Assembly: GCA_934230685.1 (NCBI GenBank) | Contig: CAKQFF010000003.1 | Location: 1 to 53,896, forward strand | Direction of reading: 5' to 3' | Source: an uncultured Prevotella sp. | Lineage (GTDB): Bacteria > Bacteroidota > Bacteroidia > Bacteroidales > Bacteroidaceae | DNA: 53,896 nt | In this document: piece after piece, positions 34,064-43,700 of the stretch | Layout: the number at the start of each line of letters is the position of its first letter | Numbering within the stretch: position 1 is the stretch's first letter | Translations under genes and position numbers: made by a program | Notes under the pieces: generated by a model | Seen by the model: only the letters and a program-made list of their open reading frames with translations | What the model was told of the DNA's origin: nothing | The model's database searches: none

Positions 34064-35055
34064 TTCTTCACTACCTCCCCGTATCGTTTAGGTTTACAAT
34101 AGTTGTTGATAAGCGGTGTGAATGCGTTCATTATTAGAATGGCGAACGACATTCCTTCTGGATAGGCTCCCCAATTACGTATAACGATGGTGAGCAATCC
34201 TATGGCTGTGCCGTAGATGAGTTGTCCACGGCGTGTCATTGGCGACGTTGTATAGTCGGTAGCCATGAATATGGCTCCAAGCATCATACCACCAGTCAGT
34301 ACCACCGACAAGGGGTCGGCATATACAGGATTGGCTATGTGAAGCAGTGAGGCAAACACGAATGCCGAGCCTATAACACTTACTGGTATATGCCATGTGA
34401 TGATTTTCTTCCAAAGCATGAATGCCAGTCCCAATAGTAGGGCAAGAGCGCAAACCTCACCTATAGTTCCCGCTCCACCATTGATGTTGTTGCCAAGCAG
34501 TAGGTGTAAAGAACTTGGCATAGTGTCGAGTATAGAGGCATCGCCAGAAGTAATGGCTTGCTTCATAAGACTTAGTGGTGTGGCTCCTGTAGTGGCGTCG
34601 GTGTAGCTCATATGCTGTCCTGCCACAGGCCATGAGGTCATTTGCACGGGAAAGCTGACAAGCAGGACGCAACGTCCCACTAATGCAGGATTGAACAGAT
34701 TGCAGCCCAATCCACCAAAAGTCATCTTGCCTATGCCTATAGCCACCAATGCTCCTATGATGATAATCCATACAGGCAGGTTGCTTGGAAGGTTCATGCC
34801 AAGCAATAGACCTGTTATTACAGCCGAGCCGTCGCCAAGTGTCGATTCGCGTTTAAGCATAAAGCGTGTTATTGCCCATTCAAAGAACATGCACGCAGCA
34901 ACGCTCGACAGGCATACTACTACCGAGCCTATGCCGAAATAGAAGAATGACACAAGCAGGGCTGGCACAAGTGCGAATATCACGCCATACATGTTGCGCT
35001 TTGTGCAGTCACCACCGTGGATGTGGGGCGATAGTGATATTATTAGATTTGACAT
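34060..35055 (-). CDS. rnfD: Rnf complex subunit RnfD
   Basis: This 331-residue polytopic membrane protein starts MSNLIISLSPHIHGGDCTKR. The FMN attachment motif is TDATTGATPLSLM, with Thr159 as the likely covalent site. Further family stretches are GGLGCNLFNPALVGR and GGMMLGAIFMATDYTTSPMT. RnfD is the membrane subunit proposed to carry the ion path. A 125-base gap separates it from rnfC, in contrast to the tight spacing elsewhere in the operon. The gap contains no evident gene, hairpin or strong promoter. Confidence 0.95.
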   Translation of the reverse strand: MSNLIISLSPHIHGGDCTKRNMYGVIFALVPALLVSFFYFGIGSVVVCLSSVAACMFFEWAITRFMLKRESTLGDGSAVITGLLLGMNLPSNLPVWIIIIGALVAIGIGKMTFGGLGCNLFNPALVGRCVLLVSFPVQMTSWPVAGQHMSYTDATTGATPLSLMKQAITSGDASILDTMPSSLHLLLGNNINGGAGTIGEVCALALLLGLAFMLWKKIITWHIPVSVIGSAFVFASLLHIANPVYADPLSVVLTGGMMLGAIFMATDYTTSPMTRRGQLIYGTAIGLLTIVIRNWGAYPEGMSFAILIMNAFTPLINNYCKPKRYGEVVKK

Positions 35056-35180
35056 ATATTATATTATGTAAAGAGTGAAAAGCGTGAAACATATAATCCA
35101 TGTGCTTGTCTTATTGCTGTTTCAACTCCTGTTTTGATTTATTATTTATAAATGGGTTTTAGATTTGTGATTTATCACCC

Positions 35181-36524
35181 TTACCTTTTTGTTCTGCCCT
35201 TGATAATTCCCATCACCGTCTGTTTGCCTATGCGAATGTTGTCGAGCAACGGACGGTAAGCGGGGCATGTGAACTGGCATGATCCACATTCTATGCATGA
35301 GGTGATCATCTCTTCCTCTGCTTTGTCCCATATTTTAAGTGATGAGGCAGTGGCGAGTAGATATGGTTCGAGTCCCATAGGACAAACGTCAACACATTTG
35401 GCACATCGTAGGCATGGACCTGGCTTATGGCGTCGAGCTTCGCGCCCGCTAAGAACCGTAATGCTGTTGGATCCTTTTACTATTGGGGCATCGAGTGAGA
35501 TAAGAGCTTTGCCCATCATTGGTCCACCCGATAGAACCTTGTTCTCGCTTACTGGCAGTCCACCACAAGCGTCGATTAATAGGCATGCTGGTGTGCCCAA
35601 TCTTACGATGAAGTTGCCTGGTTTGGCGAGTTCCTTGCCTGTTACGGTGGTATAGCGTTCAATCAGAGGCTTGTGTTTCATCACAGCCTCATATACAGCG
35701 AATGCTGTTGCAACATTTTGCACAATGGCCCCTACGTTTACAGGTATTGCAGGAGGGGCAGGTACCTGACGGCTTATTACAGCATCAACAAGCTGTTTTT
35801 CACCGCCCTGTGGATATTTCTGTTTAAGTGGAACAATCTCGATGTTCTTCTCTTTCTCAGCCTTATGCTGTAGCAAGGCTATTGCCTCTGGCTTATTCTC
35901 CTCTATTCCTATGTATCCGCGGTCAACTTTGGCTGCTGTCATAAGGAGTTTTAATCCTACAAGTATCTCGTCGGCATGCTCCATCATGAGTCGGTAGTCG
36001 GCTGTGATGTAAGGCTCGCATTCCACACCGTTAAGTATAACACATTCTGCCTTTGTGCCTGGAGGTGGCATCAGTTTAATGAATGTTGGAAATCCTGCGC
36101 CTCCCATACCAGTTACGCCAGCCAATTTAATACGGTTGGTGATTTCCTCTGGAGTTAGTTCTTGATGATTTTCAAGCAACTCAAGTGTAGATGAACGGTC
36201 GATGGTTTCTTCCCATTCGTCACCTTCCACATTAATTATAATGGCAGGCTTGCGGTAGCCAGAAGCATCAACAGCAGTGTCGACCTTGAATACAGTTCCT
36301 GACACGCTGCTGTAGATTGGTGCCGACACAAAACCTCCAGCCTCGGCTATCAGTGTGCCCACCTTCACGTGGTCGCCCTTCTTTACCACAGGCTTAGCTG
36401 GTGCGCCGATATGTTGCGACAATGGGAATATTGCTTGTTTCGGCAGTGGAGCTATGTTTGTGGCATTTTCGGCAGTGATTTTGTTCTCTTCGGGGTGAAT
36501 GCCTCCTATTCTGAATGTCTTCAT
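35181..36524 (-). CDS. rnfC: Rnf complex subunit RnfC
   Basis: This 447-residue peripheral subunit binds NADH and FMN and passes electrons to or from two [4Fe-4S] clusters. The start at 36524 (MKTFRIGGIHPEENK) was chosen because the 40 residues upstream overlap rnfB in another frame and are not RnfC-like. Visible motifs are GGAGFPTFIK (flavin/NAD site), NGVECEPYIT and two ferredoxin-type cysteine clusters near the end (CLRCAKCVDVCPMGL and CIECGSCQFTCPAYRP). It starts 20 bases after rnfB. Confidence 0.96.
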   Translation of the reverse strand: MKTFRIGGIHPEENKITAENATNIAPLPKQAIFPLSQHIGAPAKPVVKKGDHVKVGTLIAEAGGFVSAPIYSSVSGTVFKVDTAVDASGYRKPAIIINVEGDEWEETIDRSSTLELLENHQELTPEEITNRIKLAGVTGMGGAGFPTFIKLMPPPGTKAECVILNGVECEPYITADYRLMMEHADEILVGLKLLMTAAKVDRGYIGIEENKPEAIALLQHKAEKEKNIEIVPLKQKYPQGGEKQLVDAVISRQVPAPPAIPVNVGAIVQNVATAFAVYEAVMKHKPLIERYTTVTGKELAKPGNFIVRLGTPACLLIDACGGLPVSENKVLSGGPMMGKALISLDAPIVKGSNSITVLSGREARRHKPGPCLRCAKCVDVCPMGLEPYLLATASSLKIWDKAEEEMITSCIECGSCQFTCPAYRPLLDNIRIGKQTVMGIIKGRTKR

Positions 36525-36544
36525 TGCGGTTGAGAGATTATGGT

Positions 36545-37429
36545 TTATGGTTGGGAAGTTGAAGTTGTGGATGTTTGTATGGGTGTAGTTGTGGATGGTT
36601 TTGGGGTGGGGAAGTTGACACTCACTATTGCATGGCGTGGACAAGCTTTCTCACATTTGCGGCACATCCTACACTTCTCTGGGTTTATATATGCCAGGTT
36701 GTTCTCTATTGCTATAGCGTCGAAGTTGCATTCCTTGGCACATTTGCCGCAACCTATGCATGATAAGTCGCATGCCTTAACAGCAGCAGGTCCACGGTCT
36801 TTGTTCATGCATGCCACATATAGACGACGGTCTTTAGGTCCACGTGGACGCAATTCAATAATGCCTCTTGGGCAAGCTTTGGCACAGGCGCCACATGCAG
36901 TGCAAAGCTGTGGGTCTATCTCTGGTATTCCTGTTTCAGGATTAATCTTTATTCCGCCAAACGAGCATGCTTCTGCACAGTCACCGCAGCCAAGGCATCC
37001 AAATCCGCATGCTGTCTCACCCATGGCACAAGAGTTCATGGCATGGCATGAATGCAGTCCGTCGTATGTGGCTATTTGTTTTCGTTTGGTGCAGTCGGCT
37101 TGACAGCGCACAACAGCAATGCGAGGAACACCCGCATCCACTGTCATTCCAAGTATTGAAGCTATTTTCTGCATGGCTTCACTACCTCCAACAGGGCAAG
37201 ATAGTCCTTCTATAGAACCGTTGTCGGCAGCCTTAACAATGGCTGAAGCCAATCCTGCACAACCAGCAAAACCACAACCTCCACAGTTTGCCTGTGGCAA
37301 TACAGCAGCCACTTCGCCTATGCGTGGGTCTTCCTCCACGGCAAAGCGTTTGGAACACACGTATAGGACAACAGCCGCAATGAGGGCTATTATGCCGAGC
37401 ACTATGAGTGCTGTCAATATGTAATTCAT
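36545..37429 (-). CDS. rnfB: Rnf complex subunit RnfB, polyferredoxin
   Basis: This 294-residue protein receives electrons from ferredoxin. It has an N-terminal membrane helix (about residues 4-26), then the Rnf-type cluster NCGGCGFAGC with a later cysteine (GLSCPVGG). Multiple [4Fe-4S] ferredoxin motifs follow (CLGCGDCAEACSFGG, CTACGACAKACPRG, CIGCGKCAKECNFDA, CRMCRKCEKACPRHA). The last 23 or so residues are a Thr/Ser/Pro-rich tail (KPSTTTPIQTSTTSTSQP) not required for the fold. It follows the rseC-like gene by 33 bases. Confidence 0.96.
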   Translation of the reverse strand: MNYILTALIVLGIIALIAAVVLYVCSKRFAVEEDPRIGEVAAVLPQANCGGCGFAGCAGLASAIVKAADNGSIEGLSCPVGGSEAMQKIASILGMTVDAGVPRIAVVRCQADCTKRKQIATYDGLHSCHAMNSCAMGETACGFGCLGCGDCAEACSFGGIKINPETGIPEIDPQLCTACGACAKACPRGIIELRPRGPKDRRLYVACMNKDRGPAAVKACDLSCIGCGKCAKECNFDAIAIENNLAYINPEKCRMCRKCEKACPRHAIVSVNFPTPKPSTTTPIQTSTTSTSQP

Positions 37430-37462
37430 AAAATATTATTGTCTTGTTTCCTTTAGTTTTTA

Positions 37463-37876
37463 CTATTCTGCCAGATGTATCGCAAAATGGCGGTTAACCC
37501 GCTTGCGAAACATATATATAATAAGGTAGTAGACGGCGAGCACTGCTATTGCAGCAAGTGCGGCTGTCTCGTCGGCTATTGCGGCGTAGTGTAGGATGAG
37601 CAGTGTGGCAACGAATATCACGAGTGGAAGTCCGAACCCAATAAGTACAGCTTGTCGTCCATGTCGGGTTGGTATTTCCACATGCACACGGTCGCCAGGC
37701 TTATAATTAGCAAACCTGTCGTCAACCACATTAATGTGGAAGTCCTTACCGTGTTTGCCCGTGCATCCTGCGCTTGCATCGCAAGAATCGCATGCCGACG
37801 AGCGTGTTATGCGTATGCGGGCGCGGTTGTTGCGTATACTTTCTATCACTCCGCATTGGCGTATATTGCTCTTCAT
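37463..37876 (-). CDS. RseC/MucC-like SoxR-reducing system protein
   Basis: This 137-residue membrane protein has an N-terminal cysteine-rich region (RQCGV, CDSCDASAGC) likely to bind an Fe-S cluster, and two transmembrane helices (about residues 76-95 and 104-121). RseC belongs to the SoxR-reducing system together with Rnf proteins in gamma-proteobacteria. In Bacteroidetes it regularly precedes the rnf genes, so it is probably an accessory or assembly factor for Rnf. First gene of the operon, with a consensus promoter just upstream. Confidence 0.9.
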   Translation of the reverse strand: MKSNIRQCGVIESIRNNRARIRITRSSACDSCDASAGCTGKHGKDFHINVVDDRFANYKPGDRVHVEIPTRHGRQAVLIGFGLPLVIFVATLLILHYAAIADETAALAAIAVLAVYYLIIYMFRKRVNRHFAIHLAE

Positions 37877-37902
37877 TTTGTGTCGAATGTTTAGAAATTA
37901 TG

Positions 37903-37934
37903 CAAAAGTAACATTTATCTGTCGTAATGGCAAA
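37903..37934 (-). promoter_or_regulatory. Promoter of the rseC-rnf operon
   Basis: On the minus strand TTTG (37931-37934), 20 bases, then TACTTTTG (37903-37910), a complete match to the Bacteroidetes consensus about 25 bases before the start codon. Confidence 0.85.
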
Positions 37935-37984
37935 TAAATTGTTAAAATTTTTTGTTCAAACTTAGCTAAAAAGGAGACTTATTG

Positions 37985-38015
37985 TTTGTTGTATGAATAA
38001 AAAAGTGTACATTTG
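37985..38015 (+). promoter_or_regulatory. Promoter of the 148-residue acidic protein gene
   Basis: TTTG (37985-37988), 19 bases, then TACATTTG (38008-38015), a complete match on the plus strand. It is divergent from the rnf promoter 50 bases away. Confidence 0.8.
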
Positions 38016-38042
38016 CATTAAAATCAAAAACTCATAAGCGAA

Positions 38043-38489
38043 ATGATGAAACCTTCTGAACAGACAACACAGCAAATTGAGCGTTTTCTTAAGAAAATAG
38101 CCCAGAAATTTCCTGCCAACGACGAGGCGTCCATGGTAACTGACATTCATGTGCGTGTGTCGCAGGAAAGTGGAGAAATGGTGGCATTCGACGATGACGA
38201 CAAAGAGATTACACGTTGTGTTGTCGAGCAGTGGATTGGCAACAATGACGAAGATTTCTACGAAGGTGTAGAGTCGGCGTTGCAAAACACTATGAATGCT
38301 TTCTCGAAACTAATCGACAATCTTGGTATACTGAAACCCTACAGTTTTGTTCTTGAAAATGACGAGAAGGAAAACGTTGCCGAACTCTTCATTGCCGATG
38401 ATGACACCGTGATTATTGGCAAAGACCTTATGGAGGGGCTTGACAGCGACCTTGACTCTTTCTTGGATAATTTGTTGAAGGAGGAATAG
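38043..38489 (+). CDS. Conserved-looking acidic protein, function unknown
   Basis: This 148-residue, strongly acidic cytoplasmic protein has no signal peptide or membrane helix. It runs from MMKPSEQTTQQIERFLKKIA to LDSDLDSFLDNLLKEE. The middle contains DIHVRVSQESGEMVAFDDDD and ITRCVVEQWI, suggesting a small alpha/beta domain. I do not recognise the family. It has its own consensus promoter, divergent from rnf, and ends at a bidirectional hairpin, so it is a single-gene unit. An alternative start three bases downstream (second ATG) is equally possible. Confidence 0.8.
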   Translation: MMKPSEQTTQQIERFLKKIAQKFPANDEASMVTDIHVRVSQESGEMVAFDDDDKEITRCVVEQWIGNNDEDFYEGVESALQNTMNAFSKLIDNLGILKPYSFVLENDEKENVAELFIADDDTVIIGKDLMEGLDSDLDSFLDNLLKEE

Positions 38490-38535
38490 ACTGTGTAGAA
38501 TTGTCGATATAGAATAATTATAAGAGTAAAAAAGA

Positions 38536-38590
38536 AATAGAGCCATATTTGAGAAGTTTGCATAATGACTTTCTCAGATATAACTCTATT
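38536..38590. terminator. Bidirectional terminator between the acidic-protein gene and the GH20 gene
   Basis: AATAGAG pairs with CTCTATT, with a further inner stem (TTGAGAA with TTCTCAG), and is flanked by A and T runs. It serves two convergent genes. Confidence 0.75.
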
Positions 38591-38597
38591 TTTTGCT

Positions 38598-40217
38598 CTA
38601 TTTTGTTTTCACAGCTTCCTCAATATCCTCCTTGTAGTTGAGTCCCTTGAGTCGGTAGATGTCGTGGATATGTAGCATGCGGTTGAGGAAGGAGTCGAGA
38701 TTGCGTTGCTCTTTAGCTGTCCATTGCACCTCGCAAAGAGCGGCGAGACGTGGAAGGAGTTCCCATTCAAGTTTCTTTGAGTCAGCCACCCATTCTGTCC
38801 AAATGCATCCTTCTGCACCTATCACGTTCTTCTGTTCGCTTGCTGATAGTTCTTCAGCCTGGCATGGATCGAGATTATATACACGCTCGATGCTCGGAAT
38901 ACCCTTGATTTGGTTGATACGTGGGTTGCTGAAATAGAAGTTGGTTATAGGAGCCATTACAGTAGGATGACCTTCCTTGGCAGCCTTTACACTTGCCTTC
39001 TTGCTCGTCCATCCTATTACTGTGATGTCTTTGGATGGAGTTCCATCAAGAATTTCGTCCCATCCAATCATCTTTCTGCCACGTGCACGGATTTCTTTCT
39101 CCACTTCTCCCATGAACCAAGTTTGCAGTTGGTCTTCCTTAGAATGACCTTCGTAGTCTTTTAGTCCCAGTTCGGCAATCTTAGCCTGGCATTGCTTGCA
39201 CTCCTTCCAGCGTTCCTTCGGACACTCATCACCACCAATATGAATGTAGGCAGATGGGAAGATGTCCATAATCTCGTTTATTACATCCTTGGCAAAGGCG
39301 AGAGTCCATGGTTTTCCTGCGCACATCACTTCGCGTATTACGCCAAAGTCGCGGCATACATCATAAGGTCCGCCTGTGCATCCCAATTCAGGATAGGCAG
39401 CAAGAGCCGACTGGATATGTCCTGGCATGTCTACCTCGGGAATGACAGTCATGTAGCGTTCGGCAGCATAGCGCACAATCTCTCGTGCGTCTTCCTGAGT
39501 GTAATAGCCTGTTACTGGCTTACCGTCATATTTGCCAGTGTTGTGGCCAAGTGTTGTCTCGCTTCTCACAGATCCAATCTCTGTAAGTTTCGGGTATTTG
39601 TTGATGGCTATGCGCCATCCCTGGTCTTCGGTCAGGTGCCAGTGGAAATAGTTGATGTTGTGCATGGCAAACACGTCGATAAGTTTCTTCAGATAGTCCA
39701 CGCTGAAGAAGTGGCGTCCGCAGTCGATCATGAATGCACGATAGGCGAATCGTGGAGCATCGGTGATGTTGACTTGTGGAAGTTCAACGGCTACCGCATT
39801 CTTTGCAACAGGCAGAGCTTTCATTATTGTCTGCAATGCGTAGAACACACCTGCATGTGTAGTACCCTCAATGTTTATGAGCTTGTTGTTGACGTTCATA
39901 CGATAGCTTTCATCGCCTCCAGCCACATTGGCAATGGCCAATCGTATCTGATTGTTGCTCTTTCGTGTTGTAGTTGCACATTTGATGCCTGTCATCTCCT
40001 TTATATAGGAAGCAAGGAACTCAGCGTTGCGCTTCTGTTTCTCGTCGCCATTGGCATACTGTATCGTTGTCTTGCCAGAGACTACAAACGGTTGTCCGTT
40101 GACTGTTTGCACCTGTTGTGGCAATGGTATTATCTGCCAGTTGCCTTTTTCGCGTGTGGTTGCTTGTGTGCATATACAGGCAAGCAGCATCAGAGTTGTT
40201 AAGATTTGCTTTAGCAT
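38598..40217 (-). CDS. GH20 beta-N-acetylhexosaminidase
   Basis: This 539-residue secreted enzyme is predicted to remove terminal beta-GlcNAc or GalNAc from glycans by substrate-assisted catalysis. It has a signal peptide (about residues 1-19), a GH20b N-terminal domain (about 25-150) and a catalytic barrel starting RFAYRAFMIDCGRHF. YFHWHLTEDQGWRI and IHIGGDECPKERW are classic, with catalytic Asp330-Glu331, and WTEWVADSKKLEWELLPRLA closes the barrel. It lies downstream of the hybrid two-component gene but is separated by 484 bases with a terminator and its own -7 box, so it is a separate unit. Confidence 0.96.
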   Translation of the reverse strand: MLKQILTTLMLLACICTQATTREKGNWQIIPLPQQVQTVNGQPFVVSGKTTIQYANGDEKQKRNAEFLASYIKEMTGIKCATTTRKSNNQIRLAIANVAGGDESYRMNVNNKLINIEGTTHAGVFYALQTIMKALPVAKNAVAVELPQVNITDAPRFAYRAFMIDCGRHFFSVDYLKKLIDVFAMHNINYFHWHLTEDQGWRIAINKYPKLTEIGSVRSETTLGHNTGKYDGKPVTGYYTQEDAREIVRYAAERYMTVIPEVDMPGHIQSALAAYPELGCTGGPYDVCRDFGVIREVMCAGKPWTLAFAKDVINEIMDIFPSAYIHIGGDECPKERWKECKQCQAKIAELGLKDYEGHSKEDQLQTWFMGEVEKEIRARGRKMIGWDEILDGTPSKDITVIGWTSKKASVKAAKEGHPTVMAPITNFYFSNPRINQIKGIPSIERVYNLDPCQAEELSASEQKNVIGAEGCIWTEWVADSKKLEWELLPRLAALCEVQWTAKEQRNLDSFLNRMLHIHDIYRLKGLNYKEDIEEAVKTK

Positions 40218-40265
40218 GATTGAGTTTTTTTGTTTTTATTGTTTATTTTGTTGTCTTATCGTTTG

Positions 40266-40273
40266 CAAATTTA
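40266..40273 (-). promoter_or_regulatory. Putative -7 box of the GH20 gene
   Basis: The minus strand reads TAAATTTG about 50 bases upstream of the start. No matching -33 box is visible. Confidence 0.45.
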
Positions 40274-40335
40274 GATAAAAATTCCGAATTATAAGCCAGT
40301 TGGAATAAAAAAACAAAAATGAATGTATCCGATAA

Positions 40336-40450
40336 AAAAGCTTCGTATCAAGGCATGATACAATCATTTCAAGGCACAATACGGTCGTATCAAGGCATGA
40401 TACGATCATTTCATGACACGCAACAGAACTTTATATCACTATTCTGACAT
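40336..40450. repeat. Four-unit 21-bp palindromic repeat array (family 1), copy B
   Basis: Units start at 40346, 40367, 40388 and 40409, all exactly 21 bases. Units 1 and 3 contain TATCAAGGCATGATAC. Unit 4 ends in the degenerate ACACGCAACA, just as in copy A. Flanks (CTTCG before, TTTATATCAC after) also match copy A at 3790-3900. It lies between the GH20 promoter and the terminator of the hybrid two-component gene. Confidence 0.8.
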
Positions 40451-40574
40451 TAGTGTCTCTATTATAATGGGACATGGAGTAGTGTTGCACATTGTACTTT
40501 GCATCAATCAAGAAAGCACGTGTCCTTAACTCCTTTATCCCTTAAATAAGCAGACTTAAAGTTTTATAAAAAAA

Positions 40575-40612
40575 GCAAGTCATTGGATAACTACAAATTA
40601 TCCAATGCTTGC
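40575..40612 (-). terminator. Terminator of the hybrid two-component gene
   Basis: On the minus strand GCAAG-CATTGGATAA pairs with TTATCCAATGACTTGC (one bulge), followed by seven T. It is about 90 bases after the stop codon. Confidence 0.8.
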
Positions 40613-40701
40613 ATATTTCATGAAATTCACTTGTCTTAGTGCTGCAAAACCTCAAATAAAGAGTATCTGACATATGGCAAATATAGATAGAATATCTGAC
40701 A

Positions 40702-43700
40702 TTATGCCTCTCCATTCCTATAAGCCGATGGCTGCACCTTGTAGGCGTCCTTAAAGCATTTGCAGAAATAGCGCGGAGAGGAGAAGCCATTGGCATAGCT
40801 TACCTCAGATATGCTCATCTCCTTATGGTTGCGCAGCATGTCGGCAGCTTTGCGCAGTCGCATATTCAGTATGAATCCCTTAGGTGTGTCGCCTGTCAGG
40901 TCTTTCCACTTATTGAAGAATGCTGTGCGCGACATTCCTATCTCCTTGGCGAAAGTGTCTACGCTGAATGACGAGTCGGTGTAATACTTGTCGATAATCT
41001 TCATAGCGCGGTCGAGCAGGTCCTTGTCCAAGGGGTTGGTTGCAAGCACGTCAGCCTCGGTATGTGGATGTTCGCCAAACTTGCGTTGCAGCAGTCGGCG
41101 TGTGTTGACGAGGTTGTTGCATCTTGATATAAGCACGTCGCTGTTGAAAGGTTTCGTCACATAGTCGTCGGCACCTGTTTTTAATCCCTCGAGAGCCTGT
41201 TCTACGGCAGTGCGTGCTGTGAGCAGCACCACTGGTATGTGGCAGATGGAGAAGTCGTGCTTAATGGCTTTGCAGAGTTCTATGCCCGACATGTGAGGCA
41301 TGAGCACATCGCTGAGCACAAGATCGGGCATCTCATCGGTGACCATTTCGAGTGCTTCGCGTCCGTCTACAGCTGTTATTGTGCGGTAGAATGGGCAGAA
41401 TAGCGTAACGAGCAATTGTCGGATGTCGTCGTTGTCCTCCACAATAAGTATTGTTGGGCGTGCCTCATCGGTAGGTGTCGCAGCAGAGTCACCTGTTGTT
41501 TCAGCTGTATTATTGTTTGCAGGAGTGTTGGCTGAAGTGCTCATAGAAATGTTGACGGCAGTGCTTGCGGTTGTGCTTGCTGTCGTCTCGTTGTTCTTTG
41601 AGTCTTCGGTTGCTTCATGTTCTGCCTTTTGCTCAATCTTTGTTGTTGTAGGCGCATTGTCGATCTCTTCAGGTGAGAATGCGCTCTTGGATATAGGCAG
41701 AGTTACTGTGAACGTAGTGCCTTTGCCGAGTGTAGAGTCTACGGTGATAGTTCCGTGGTGCAGTTCCACTATGCCTTGTGTCAGATTGAGGCCGATGCCG
41801 GTACCTATTTCCGAGAACGACTCGAAACCGCGTACTTGATAGAAGCGTCCGAACACATTTGCCAGCTCTTCCTTGGCAATGCCTTTGCCCGTATCGGTTA
41901 CTTTAATCACAGCTTTGTCGCCCTGTTGTTCAGCAGATATGGTTATGGTGCCACCCTGTGGAGTATGCTTCATGGCATTGCTTATAAGATTGTTCACAAC
42001 CTTAAGCATCTGCTTTCGGTCGAACCACATAGGCATCGATGAAGGCATGTGCAGTTCGAGTGAGAGGTCTTTCATTGTGGCAAACTCCTTGAATAGTGTC
42101 ACGGTCTCACGTATGAATGCCACAAAATCCTGTTCTTTCACATATATGTGGATGTGGCCTTGCTCTTGTTTTCTGAAGTCAAGCAATTCGGATATAAGGC
42201 TACGCAGCTGGCTGCTGTTGCGGTATATGCCGAGAATCTTGTTGCGGATGTCGGCAGCAAACGCAGACGATTGCAGCAACGACTCGGATAGTCCGATGAT
42301 TACTGTGAGTGGTGTGCGTATCTCGTGCGACACATTGGTAAAGAAGCGTAGTTTCGACTGGTTCTGCTCTTGAATGTCCTTCACACGCTGCTGCTCAAAC
42401 TTCAGCGACTCGCTCATGCGTATGCGGTCGCGGTATTCGCGTATCAGCCACCATGCGGCAGCCACGGTGGTTACTATATATATAAGGTATGCCCACCACG
42501 ACAGATACCATGGCGGAAGAATATGTATTTGCAACGTAGCCATGGCTGCTTTGCCATCGGTACTGCGCACCTCGAGAGTGTATTTGCCTGAACTGAGTCC
42601 GTTGAACGAGAGTTGCTTCCCGCGAACATTAAACCATCGGTTGGACACACCTCTAAGTCGGAACTGCAGAGGCGCGGCGTTGGTCTTGAAGAAATTCGTA
42701 GTGTACACCTCAACGCTAAACACTCGCTGGTCATGGTCAAGCACCACTTCCTTTGTGAAGCGTAGTGCATCGGTGAGAATGCCAGTCTTGTCATCAGGAC
42801 TTATCTTCTCACCGTTTACATAGAGTCGGCTGAATCCTATATGATATGGTTGTGCCTTCTTATATAGGTTACGCTCGTTGAAAGACACCATTCCATCTAT
42901 ACCGCCAAGGAAAACGGTGCCGTCGCTTGAGGCATAGAGTGCGTTCTCGTTGATACTCTCAAGTGGGAAACCATTAGAGCGGTCGTAGTTGTGGAAGTGG
43001 CGTTTCTCGAAATCGAACACAGAGAAACCGCGGTTTGTGATAAGCAGTATGTCGCGGTTGTTGAGTGTTGATGGTGATGTGGCATAAACGCAGTCGCTTG
43101 TCAAGCCTTCTGCATCGCCATAGGTTGTGAATGTATTATTCTTCTCGTTGTAGAGACATATACTGTTATTTGCCATCGAGAACCACAATCGTCCCATGCG
43201 GTCGAGCATAATATGGTTGACATAGTTGCTGCTTGGTGTGGAGTTGTTGTCTGATGAATGAGTGAATTGTTGGTAAGAACCATTCTTTGGATTGATGCGG
43301 AATACGCCGATACCCTCGGTGGCAATCCACAAGTATCCTTTTTTGTCGACACAGGTGCTCGGCACGGCAAGCAGATTCTTGTCGGCAAGAAGTTTTGTAA
43401 AGCAAGATTCTCCTTTGGCGTCGGGATCCATTATGGCTACACCTCTATGTGTGCCAATTATGAGTTTTTTGCCGTATGGAGTTATTGATCGCACGATGTT
43501 GGATGGCAATGAATGTATATCGCCGCTATGGTGTTTGTATGTGGTGACGTGTCCGGTGGCAACGTCCACTCGGCATAGTCCGCCAAGATGCGTGCCTACC
43601 CACATGGCCTTTCGTTGCTTGTCGTAGTAGATGGCTTTCAAGTTGGCGGTGCTTATGTTAGTGAAATGTGTGAAGCGTCCAGTGCTACGGTCAAGGATAT

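Noticed and set aside
35056..35180. 125-base gap between rnfC and rnfD as a hidden gene or riboswitch
   Set aside because: No start codon with coding character, no stable hairpin and no good promoter could be found in it.
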